Of a stretch of DNA of 64,000 nt, positions 26,020-33,321 are shown piece after piece. The stretch is from Pseudomonas sp. FP198. Its GTDB lineage: Bacteria > Pseudomonadota > Gammaproteobacteria > Pseudomonadales > Pseudomonadaceae. Location: assembly GCF_030687895.1 (NCBI RefSeq), contig NZ_CP117452.1, forward strand, positions 5,261,001 to 5,325,000. Reading direction: 5' to 3'. Positions within the stretch are counted from its first letter, which is position 1. Each line of letters opens with the position of its first letter. The notes below the pieces were generated by a model. The model was not told where the DNA came from and made no database searches. It was given only the letters and a program-made list of their open reading frames with translations. The position numbers and the translations under genes are program-made.

Positions 26020-27140
26020 CAAGCGTGCTCCGCCAATATCACATCGGCCGCGTGCTGCGGCATGCTGTAAAGATCGGCCGTCTCGGCGAAGGCCAGACCG
26101 TTGCGGCTCCAGGCCGCCCTTGCCTCGGAATCACCGAGCATCCGTCCCAGGTATTCGGTCAGTTGCGCCTGCTCGAACGGCTCATCCAGCACCAGGCCGC
26201 TGTCGGCCTCGGCGATGTAATGGGCGTACCCGCACACCGCGCTGACCAGCACCGGCAACCCGGCCACCAGCGCTTCGAGCAGTACCGTGCCGGTGTTTTC
26301 GTTGTAGGCCGGGTGGATCAACAGGTCAGCGCCCAGCAGGAAACGCGGGATATCGCTGCGGCCCTTGAGGAACCGCACATTGTCGCCCAGACCCAGCGCG
26401 GCACTCTGCAGTTGGAATACCTTGGGGTCGTCCTGGCCGATTACAAACAGCCGGGTGCGTTTTCTCAATTCGGCCGGCAGCGCGGCCAGGGCCTTGAGGC
26501 TGCGATCCACACCCTTGGTCTTGAAACCGGAGCCGATCTGCACCAGCAGCAGGTCATCGTCGGCCAGCTGGAATTCGGCCCGGAACGCGGCGCGGATCTC
26601 GTCGGCGTCGGCGGGCCGGCGACGGTCCTGGGCGATGCCCGGCGGCAGCAGGTGGAAGCGCTCCAGCGGCGTGTCGTAGTGCTTGATGAACAGCGGCTGC
26701 TGGACTTCGGAAATCATCAGGACTTCGGTCTTGGCATCCTTGGCGAACACCGCCCGCTCGTACTCGGCGAAATGCCGATAGCGGCCCCAGCGCCGGTACA
26801 GCGAATTGCGCAGGTTCTGTGCCTTGTCCTCGAAACAGCCGTCGGCGGCGTAATACACGTCCAGGCCAGGCATCTTGTTGAAACCGATCAGACGATCCAC
26901 CGGGCGCTGGGCCAGGTCAGCCTCCATCCAGGCGCTGAGCTTCTCGTTGCGACGGTGATTGAACAGCGCCTTGACCGGCGCCACCAGGACCTCGAAGCCG
27001 GGCGGCACGTCGCCCTCCCAGATCAGCGTATAGACGCGGATCTGGTGGCCACGCCGCTGGCATTCCAGGGCGATGCGCATGAAGTCACGCTGCAGGCCAC
27101 CGAAGGGAAAGTATTTGTAAAGGACAAAAGCCAATTGCAT
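26019..27140 (-). CDS. waaG: LPS core glycosyltransferase WaaG (RfaG)
   Basis: WaaG is a GT4 (GT-B fold) enzyme that adds the first outer-core hexose (glucose in enterics, galactosamine in P. aeruginosa) to heptose II. It has 373 residues, the normal length. The N-terminal acceptor lobe opens with LAFVLYKYFPFGGLQRDFMR. The C-terminal donor lobe contains QIGSGFKTKGVDRSLKALA, LFVIGQDDPKVFQ and the EX7E-type motif HPAYNENTGTVLLEALVAGL. It is part of the waaF-waaC-waaG-waaP operon, with the ATG overlapping the waaC stop (TGATG). Confidence 0.96.
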   Translation of the reverse strand: MQLAFVLYKYFPFGGLQRDFMRIALECQRRGHQIRVYTLIWEGDVPPGFEVLVAPVKALFNHRRNEKLSAWMEADLAQRPVDRLIGFNKMPGLDVYYAADGCFEDKAQNLRNSLYRRWGRYRHFAEYERAVFAKDAKTEVLMISEVQQPLFIKHYDTPLERFHLLPPGIAQDRRRPADADEIRAAFRAEFQLADDDLLLVQIGSGFKTKGVDRSLKALAALPAELRKRTRLFVIGQDDPKVFQLQSAALGLGDNVRFLKGRSDIPRFLLGADLLIHPAYNENTGTVLLEALVAGLPVLVSAVCGYAHYIAEADSGLVLDEPFEQAQLTEYLGRMLGDSEARAAWSRNGLAFAETADLYSMPQHAADVILAEHA

Positions 27141-28198
27141 CAGCGCGGCTCCTCAGCCAATAACGTGCTCAAGTGGCTGGCAACACGCTCGGGGTTTACA
27201 CGCGTGAAGCACAGGGGCTGCTCGCGTTTAAGGTCAAACCGACGGGCATCTTCGGCGGTCGGTGGATAAGTACACTGTTTCTGCATGCAGGGCGCGCAGG
27301 GGAAATCACTGGCGAGGTGAATCTGGCCCTTGCCGTAGGCACCGGTCAGCACCGGGTTGGTCGGGCCGAGCAGCGAAACGGTCGGCACGTCCAGGGCCGC
27401 GGCCAGGTGTCCGAGGCCAGTGTCCACGGCCACGCAGGCCTGGGCACCGGCGAGCACCTTGCCCATGCCGCCGAGGTTCAGTTTCGGCAGTACCAGGGCA
27501 TTGCGCAGCCCGCTGGCGATGCGCTCGGCGCGGGCCTTTTCGGCAGGGTTGCCCCACGGCAGTTTCACCACCACGCCGTACTGGCCCATGCGCTCGGTGA
27601 GCTGGCGCCAGTAAAGCTCGGGCCAGTGCTTGGAGTCCCAGGTCGTGCCATGCAGGAAAACCACATAGGGATAGGGGCGCGGCAATTCCACCAGGCGGTC
27701 GATGTCGAGGCCATAGTTGCCCTGGGTCTGCGGCAAGTCGTAGCCCAGCGCCACGGCAAACAGCTGGCGCACGCGCTCGACCGCATGCTGACCACGGGCC
27801 ACCGCCAGGCGCCGGGAGTAAAACCGCGCTGCCAGGGGCTCGCGTGCAGAATCCTTATCCAGGCCAGCCACCGGGGCCTTGACGTAGCGAGTCAGCCAGG
27901 CGCTTTTCAGCAAGCCCTGGGCGTCAATCACCAAGTCATACTTCTCGGCCCGCATGTTCTGCTTGAACCGGCGCCACTCGCCGCTCTTGATGGTTTGCCA
28001 GATATTCTTGCGCCAGCGCCGGATCGCCACCGGGATGACTTTGCCCACCGCGGGGTGCCAGGTAGGGATTTCGGCGAACCCCTCTTCCACCACCCAATCG
28101 AAGCGGATGCCGGGAATCGCCCGCGCCGCATCGGTCAGCGCCGGCAAGGTGTGGACCACATCCCCCAGGGAGGAGGTCTTGATCAGCAATACCCGCAA
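27140..28198 (-). CDS. waaC: LPS heptosyltransferase I (WaaC)
   Basis: WaaC (GT9) transfers the first heptose from ADP-heptose to Kdo2-lipid A. The 352-residue product begins MRVLLIKTSSLGDVVHTLPA, a signature of heptosyltransferase I. YVVFLHGTTWDSKHWPELYW, VVVKLPWGNPAEKARAERIA and ACVAVDTGLGHLAAALDVPT in the second half match the ADP-heptose-binding lobe. The start codon is TTG at 28198, one base after the waaF stop; no ATG gives the conserved N-terminus. The C-terminus contains CAPCMQKQCTYPP, two cysteine pairs seen in pseudomonad WaaC proteins. Confidence 0.96.
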   Translation of the reverse strand: MRVLLIKTSSLGDVVHTLPALTDAARAIPGIRFDWVVEEGFAEIPTWHPAVGKVIPVAIRRWRKNIWQTIKSGEWRRFKQNMRAEKYDLVIDAQGLLKSAWLTRYVKAPVAGLDKDSAREPLAARFYSRRLAVARGQHAVERVRQLFAVALGYDLPQTQGNYGLDIDRLVELPRPYPYVVFLHGTTWDSKHWPELYWRQLTERMGQYGVVVKLPWGNPAEKARAERIASGLRNALVLPKLNLGGMGKVLAGAQACVAVDTGLGHLAAALDVPTVSLLGPTNPVLTGAYGKGQIHLASDFPCAPCMQKQCTYPPTAEDARRFDLKREQPLCFTRVNPERVASHLSTLLAEEPR

Positions 28199-28199
28199 G

Positions 28200-29234
28200 T
28201 TACCGGACCTCCACGGGTGAGCCCTGCAATCGCTCCAGGGCCTCGTTCACCGACGGCGGCATGAGCTGGCGCAGGCAATTGTAATGGCCGAAGCGGCAGG
28301 TCCGGTCGAAGCATGGGCTGCATTCGATGCCCAGGCGCACGACTTCGACTTTGTCGGCCAACGGCGGCGTGAAGCCCGGCGAGGTGGAACCGTAGACCGC
28401 CACCAGAGGGCGATTCAGCGCCGCCGCGACGTGCATCAGGCCAGAGTCGTTGGACACCACGGAATCGGCACAGGACAACAGGTCAATGGCCTCGGCCAGG
28501 GACGTGTCGCCGCTCAGATTGGTCGACTCCTCCCGCAGGCCCGGGATCAGCCGCGAGCGGATGTCCTCGCCCACGGAGTGATCGTTTTTCGAACCGAACA
28601 GCCAGACTTGCCAGCCTTCGCGGATCTTCGCCTCGGCCACCTGGGCGTAATGCTCGGCCGGCCAGCGCTTGGACTCACCAAATTCGGCACCCGGGCACAG
28701 CGCCAATACCGGCCGGTCCAGGGTCAGGCCGAACTTGGCCAGGGCCGTTTCGCGCGTCACCGGGTCGATCTGCAGGCTCGGTCGCGGATAAGGCTTGGGC
28801 AACTCGGCGCCCGGCTCGTAGGCCAGGGCCATGAAGCGCTCGATCATCAGCGGATAACGATCTTTATCCAGCGTGCGCACATCGTTGAGCAAGCCATAGC
28901 GAAATTCGCCACGCCAGCCGGTGCGCTTGGGGATGCCGGCGAAAAACGGCACCAACGCCGATTTCAGCGAATTGGGCAGCAGGATCGCCTGGTCGTACTG
29001 ACCGGCCAGGGATTTGCCGATGCGCCGGCGGGTAGCCAGCTCAAGCACGCCATGACCGAGCGGGAAGCTCAAGGCCTTGCGCACTTGTGGCATGCGCTCA
29101 AGAATCGGCCGGCTCCACTCGGGGGCCAGGACATCGATTTCGCACTGCGGATGACGCTGCTTGAGACACTGGAACAGTGTCTGCGCCATCACCATGTCAC
29201 CGACCCAACTGGGCCCAACGATCAGAATATTCAT
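28200..29234 (-). CDS. waaF: LPS heptosyltransferase II (WaaF)
   Basis: WaaF (GT9) adds the second heptose to heptose I. In the 344-residue protein the start MNILIVGPSWVGDMVMAQTL is diagnostic; the frame upstream is not conserved-looking and would add only 18 residues. LALCPGAEFGESKRWPAEHYA marks the start of the donor lobe, and CADSVVSNDSGLMHVAAAL is the GT9 donor-binding motif. It is the first gene of the core operon that continues through waaC, waaG, waaP and three kinase-fold genes to 22270. The promoter should lie just beyond 29234, between the gene and the REP array. Confidence 0.96.
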   Translation of the reverse strand: MNILIVGPSWVGDMVMAQTLFQCLKQRHPQCEIDVLAPEWSRPILERMPQVRKALSFPLGHGVLELATRRRIGKSLAGQYDQAILLPNSLKSALVPFFAGIPKRTGWRGEFRYGLLNDVRTLDKDRYPLMIERFMALAYEPGAELPKPYPRPSLQIDPVTRETALAKFGLTLDRPVLALCPGAEFGESKRWPAEHYAQVAEAKIREGWQVWLFGSKNDHSVGEDIRSRLIPGLREESTNLSGDTSLAEAIDLLSCADSVVSNDSGLMHVAAALNRPLVAVYGSTSPGFTPPLADKVEVVRLGIECSPCFDRTCRFGHYNCLRQLMPPSVNEALERLQGSPVEVR

Positions 29235-29342
29235 GAGCTTTCCAAAAACGCTACGGGGAGGCCTACGCCTCCCCGCCTCGAGAATCACTGTGGCTTAGGT
29301 CGCTGCCTGTTGCCCTAATCTACAACACACCACCGATCTGTT

Positions 29343-29976
29343 GTGGGAGCGAGCCTGCTCGCGAAGAGCCCGGCACATCCAATATCAATGTCGCCTGACA
29401 CTCCGCCTTCGCGAGCAAGCTCGCTCCCACAGGGGTCCTGCACAAGTTCCAATTACTGCGCAGCACCACACATCCAGTGTGGGAGCGAGCTTGCTCGCGA
29501 AGAGGCCGGCACTTCCAGTATCAATGTCGCCTGACACTCCGCCTTCGCGAGCAAGCTCGCTCCCACAGGGGTCCTGCACAACTTTCAATTACTGCGCAGC
29601 ACCACAAATCCAGTGTGGGAGCGAGCTTGCTCGCGAAGAGGCCGGCACTTCCAGTATCAATGTCGCCTGACACTCCGCCTTCGCGAGCAAGCTCGCTCCC
29701 ACAGGGGTCCTGCACAAGTTCCAATTACTGCGCAGCACCACACATCCAGTGTGGGAGTGAGCTTGCTCGCGAAGAGGCCGGCACATCCAGTATCAATGTC
29801 GCCTGACACTCCGCCTTCGCGAGCAGGCTCGCTCCCACAGGGGGCCTGCACAAGTTTCAATTACTGCGCAGCACCACAAATCCAGTGTGGGAGCGAGCTT
29901 GCTCGCGAAGAGGCCGGCACATCCAACATCCATGGCGCCTGGCACTCCGTCTTCGCGAGCGGGCTCGCTCCCACAT
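29343..29976. repeat. Tandem array of five REP doublets, 136-bp period
   Basis: Five copies of a unit start with GTGGGAG(C/T)GAG at 29343, 29479, 29615, 29751 and 29887, exactly 136 bases apart. Each holds a left REP (GTGGGAGCGAGCTTGCTCGC), a spacer with TATCAATGTCGCCTGACACTCC, a mirrored right REP (GCGAGCAAGCTCGCTCCCAC) and a linker containing CAATTACTGCGCAGCACCAC. Units differ by only a few bases; the last loses similarity after its right REP. The small open frames in it arise because 136 is not a multiple of three. It fills most of the 765-base gap between waaF and glnE, and nothing else recognisable is there apart from the expected waaF promoter. Confidence 0.95.
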
Positions 29977-29999
29977 TTGTATCTTCAGCTCATAAACCT

Positions 30000-32939
30000 T
30001 CAGCCCAGCCCCAACTCCCGCCAGATCCGCATCACTTGTCGACGCTCCTCGACGAACTGATCGCCTGCGATCACCCCGGCGTCTTTCTGCAGAGCCTGGC
30101 GGTGGGCGGCGGAGCGGTAGGCCTTGTAGGCTTCGCGCAGCAGCGTGGCGTCCTCGGCGGGCAGCAACCCGACCTCCTGCAAACCGTCCAGGATGCGGAT
30201 GTTGTCGGTATAGCGGACCAGCGATGGATGTTCCTCGGACCATGCCAGGGCCGCGTATTGCACCATAAATTCAATATCGACGATACCTCCGGCATCCTGC
30301 TTGAGATCGAAGGGTGCCGTGGCTTCGAAGGCATTTGGCGCGGTTCCGGCGGCGGTGGCCTTGCTGCCGAGATTATCGCGCATCTTGGCGCGCATCTCGC
30401 TGACCTCCTGGCGCAATGTCGGCAAGTCACGCGAGCGTCCCAGTACCTGAACGCGGACTTTTTCGAACGCCTGGCCCACATCCTGGCTGCCCACCAGCAC
30501 CCGGGCACGGACCAGCGCCTGATGCTCCCAGGTCCAGGCTTCGTTTTCCTGGTAGCGGGCAAACGCCCCCAGGGAACTGACCAGCAAGCCCGACGCCCCG
30601 GAAGGTCGCAGGCGCATGTCCACCTCATACAGCTGCCCGGAGTTGGTCTGGGCCGTCAGCAAATGAATGATCCGCTGGCCAAGCCGGGTGAAAAACTGTG
30701 CGCCGTCGATGGGTTTCGGACCATCGGTTTCGGCCTGCGGGTCGCCGTCGTGGATAAACACCAGATCCAGGTCGGAACCATGCCCCAGTTCCAGCCCCCC
30801 GACTTTTCCATAACCGACAATAATAAAGCCCGGATCACACAGGCTGCCGTCGGTGCGCAGTGGTACCCCATGCTTGGCGGTCGTCTGGCGCCAGGCCAGG
30901 GCCAGCACCTGTTCGAGAATCGCTTCGGCCAGCCAGGTCAGGTAATCGCTGACTTTCATCAGCGGCAGGCTGCCAGCGATTTCCGAGGCGGCCACCCGCA
31001 AGCGGTGCGCCAGTTTGAAATGCCGCAAGGCTTCCATCTGCTGCTCAAGATCGTCCTCGGGAATTCGTGTCAGACGCTCGCGCAACTCCGCCGCGAGCTC
31101 AGGCGCCAGGGGCGGCTTGAACAAACGGCCTTCATTGAGCAATTCATCGAGCAACAGCGGGAACCGGGTGATCTGTTCGGCGATCCACGGACTCGCCGCG
31201 CACAGCGTCAACAAACGCCGCAGGGCGCCGGGGTTCTCGGTCAACAGCACCAGATAGGCCGAACGGCGGGCGACGGCCTCTACCAGCGGCAATACCCGTT
31301 CGAGCACCAGGTCCGGGTCGGCATGTTCCACCGCCTGGGCGAGCAGGCGCGGAATGAACGCGTCCAGGCGCTCGCGCCCCAGGCGCTGCATGGCGCGCAG
31401 CTGCGGGCTGGCACGCAGGACAGCGAGGGCCTTGAGCGCCCTGGGTGCATCGGCAAACCCGGCCTCCTCCAACTGGCGACACGCCGCTTCCTCGTCCTGG
31501 CTGTCTTCCCACAATGGCAACCATTCGCCGCCAACCACCACTTCGCCTTCGCCGCCCTCGTCCTCATCCGGGTCAGCGATGACCTGGCCAAAATGCCACG
31601 CCACCCGACCGCGCCAGTACATCAACTGCTCGTGGAACGCCACCCAATCGACGAAGCCCAGCATGAACGCAATGCGCGCCTGGTCTTGGGGGTTATCCGG
31701 CAGCATCTGGGTCTGGCGATCGGCAATGGCCTGGATCGCATGCTCGGTGTACCGCAGGAATTCATAACCCTGGCGCAACTCATCAATGACCTTGGCCGGC
31801 AAGTAGCCCTGGCCTTCCAGGGTGCTCAATACTTTCAACAACGGTCGTTGCTGCAAGCTCAAGTCACGACCACCATGGATCAGCTGGAACGCCTGGGCAA
31901 TGAACTCCACCTCGCGAATGCCGCCCGAGCCCAGCTTGATGTTGTCGGCCATGCCTTTGCGCCGCACCTCCTGCTGGATCAGCTGCTTCATGGTGCGCAG
32001 CGCCTCGATGGCAGAGAAATCCAGGTAACGGCGATAGACGAACGGGCGCAGCATGTCGAGCAATTGCGCGCCGGCCACCTGGTCGCCGGCCACCACCCGC
32101 GCCTTGATCATGGCGTAGCGTTCCCAGTCGCGGCCCTGATCCTGGTAATACTGCTCCAGCGCGTTGAAGCTCAATACCAGCGCACCGGCCGAGCCGTAGG
32201 GGCGCAAGCGCATGTCGACGCGGAACACGAACCCGTCGACGGTCATCGGGTCGAGGGCCTTGATCAGGCGCTGGCCGACGCGGATGAAAAATTCCTGGTT
32301 ATCCAGCGGCCGCTTTGCGCCAACGGTTTCGCCGCCTTCGGGGTAGGCGAAGATTAGGTCGATGTCCGACGACAGGTTCAGTTCCACCGCACCCAGCTTG
32401 CCCATGCCCAGGATGACCATCTGCTGCGGCTCGCCACTGCGCCGGCCGGTGGGGATGCCGAATTGCTGGCTCAGGCGCTGATACAACCACTGATACGCCT
32501 GGTCGATGCAGGTGTCGGCCATGTCCGAGAGATCACGACAGGTCTGTACCAGATCGGCCTGGCGGGTCAGGTCGCGCCAGATGATCCGCACCTGCTGACG
32601 GGTGCGCTGGCGCCGCAGTACGCGACCCAGTTCGTCCTCGCTCTCGGCGGCTCGTACGGCAGCGGCGATCTGCCCGCACATTTCACCCGGCGCCAGGCTG
32701 CGGTCCAGCTCACCGCTGCGCACCAGTTCCAGCAGCATTACAGGATCCCGTACACTTTGTTCGATGACAAAGTCACTGGCGGCGGCGACGCGGTTGAACT
32801 CGGCCCAACGCTGCGGCGTCCAGGCGGACAGCCCGTGATCGTCGTCCAGGGAAGCGACCGCCGCGCGGAACGACTGCTCGGCGCGACTGACCAATGACTG
32901 GAGAATTGCCGGAATTTCGGCAAGCGAGGGCAGGCTCAT
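30000..32939 (-). CDS. glnE: Bifunctional glutamine synthetase adenylyltransferase/deadenylase GlnE
   Basis: GlnE adds or removes AMP on glutamine synthetase in response to PII (GlnB/GlnK) and glutamine, setting ammonia assimilation. It has 979 residues, near the family norm. Two nucleotidyltransferase domains are visible: the N-terminal deadenylase with LGMGKLGAVELNLSSDIDLI (about residues 178-197) and the C-terminal adenylylase with VGYGKVGGLELGHGSDLDLV (about 700-720), each with the G-x11-DxD metal site. The linker and helical regulatory domains lie between and after. The ATG at 32939 is unambiguous. It is transcribed away from aceE; downstream lies the REP array. Confidence 0.96.
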   Translation of the reverse strand: MSLPSLAEIPAILQSLVSRAEQSFRAAVASLDDDHGLSAWTPQRWAEFNRVAAASDFVIEQSVRDPVMLLELVRSGELDRSLAPGEMCGQIAAAVRAAESEDELGRVLRRQRTRQQVRIIWRDLTRQADLVQTCRDLSDMADTCIDQAYQWLYQRLSQQFGIPTGRRSGEPQQMVILGMGKLGAVELNLSSDIDLIFAYPEGGETVGAKRPLDNQEFFIRVGQRLIKALDPMTVDGFVFRVDMRLRPYGSAGALVLSFNALEQYYQDQGRDWERYAMIKARVVAGDQVAGAQLLDMLRPFVYRRYLDFSAIEALRTMKQLIQQEVRRKGMADNIKLGSGGIREVEFIAQAFQLIHGGRDLSLQQRPLLKVLSTLEGQGYLPAKVIDELRQGYEFLRYTEHAIQAIADRQTQMLPDNPQDQARIAFMLGFVDWVAFHEQLMYWRGRVAWHFGQVIADPDEDEGGEGEVVVGGEWLPLWEDSQDEEAACRQLEEAGFADAPRALKALAVLRASPQLRAMQRLGRERLDAFIPRLLAQAVEHADPDLVLERVLPLVEAVARRSAYLVLLTENPGALRRLLTLCAASPWIAEQITRFPLLLDELLNEGRLFKPPLAPELAAELRERLTRIPEDDLEQQMEALRHFKLAHRLRVAASEIAGSLPLMKVSDYLTWLAEAILEQVLALAWRQTTAKHGVPLRTDGSLCDPGFIIVGYGKVGGLELGHGSDLDLVFIHDGDPQAETDGPKPIDGAQFFTRLGQRIIHLLTAQTNSGQLYEVDMRLRPSGASGLLVSSLGAFARYQENEAWTWEHQALVRARVLVGSQDVGQAFEKVRVQVLGRSRDLPTLRQEVSEMRAKMRDNLGSKATAAGTAPNAFEATAPFDLKQDAGGIVDIEFMVQYAALAWSEEHPSLVRYTDNIRILDGLQEVGLLPAEDATLLREAYKAYRSAAHRQALQKDAGVIAGDQFVEERRQVMRIWRELGLG

Positions 32940-33146
32940 GGTCTATCCTTGATCGGCGCGGGAAAGGCTGGATGTAGTGTTTTTTGAAAAGCCACTACCT
33001 GATCGACTGTCGAACAAAGATGATAAATAGCTGATTTTCTGATTTTATTGGCAGCCGGCATCAAGTTTTTACCTGTTTGAGTTGGCTAAAGACCAACAGT
33101 AACGATTATTCTCACAACGAAACGAGGGGCCATAAGCCGCTCATGT

Positions 33147-33159
33147 GTAGTTTTACTAC
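33147..33159. promoter_or_regulatory. GntR/FadR-type operator, upstream copy
   Basis: GTAGTTTTACTAC is a palindrome (GTAGT-N3-ACTAC) matching the TNGTNNNACNA consensus of FadR-subfamily GntR regulators such as PdhR and LldR. It lies 162 bases before the aceE start. The 15-base stretch 33145-33159 is the perfect reverse complement of 33199-33213. Confidence 0.65.
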
Positions 33160-33198
33160 TCGTCTATACATTCGAAAGGCTGAAACGGCCAACGATTT

Positions 33199-33211
33199 GT
33201 AGTAAAACTAC
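33199..33211. promoter_or_regulatory. GntR/FadR-type operator, downstream copy
   Basis: GTAGTAAAACTAC again fits TNGTNNNACNA. Its centre is 52 bases, about five helical turns, from the upstream copy, so two dimers could sit on the same DNA face. A pyruvate- or lactate-responsive regulator of the PdhR/LldR type is the likely ligand. Confidence 0.65.
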
Positions 33212-33321
33212 ACGCCGCCGAAACAACCTTCGGCAATCCAAGAATTTATATCGTCTGCCCACAAGGCCAGTCGCAAACTCAGGCAACCGATTCTGGTAGC
33301 CTTTCCGCCCTGGAGCAAGCC

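Larger units (their letters stand above)
32940..33321. other. Intergenic regulatory region between divergent glnE and aceE
   Basis: A 382-base AT-richer region carrying the divergent promoters. The first 200 bases, next to glnE, show no clear motif I can defend. From 33145 to 33213 there are two palindromic operators (annotated separately). Between them TATACA at 33165-33170 could be a -10 box, but no good -35 is in phase. GGAG ten bases before the aceE ATG is the ribosome-binding site. Confidence 0.6.

Noticed and set aside
29341..29806. Several overlapping small open frames with repeated Arg/Ser-rich peptides
   Set aside because: They are the tandem REP array read in successive frames; there is no ribosome-binding site or independent codon signal.
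29343..29976. Possible CRISPR array
   Set aside because: The regular period is striking, but the unit is 136 bp, the 'spacers' are repeated as well, and the palindromic REP units match dispersed copies. No cas gene is present.
33165..33170. TATACA as the aceE -10 box
   Set aside because: No acceptable -35 hexamer lies 16-18 bases upstream, so it is only mentioned and not annotated as a promoter.
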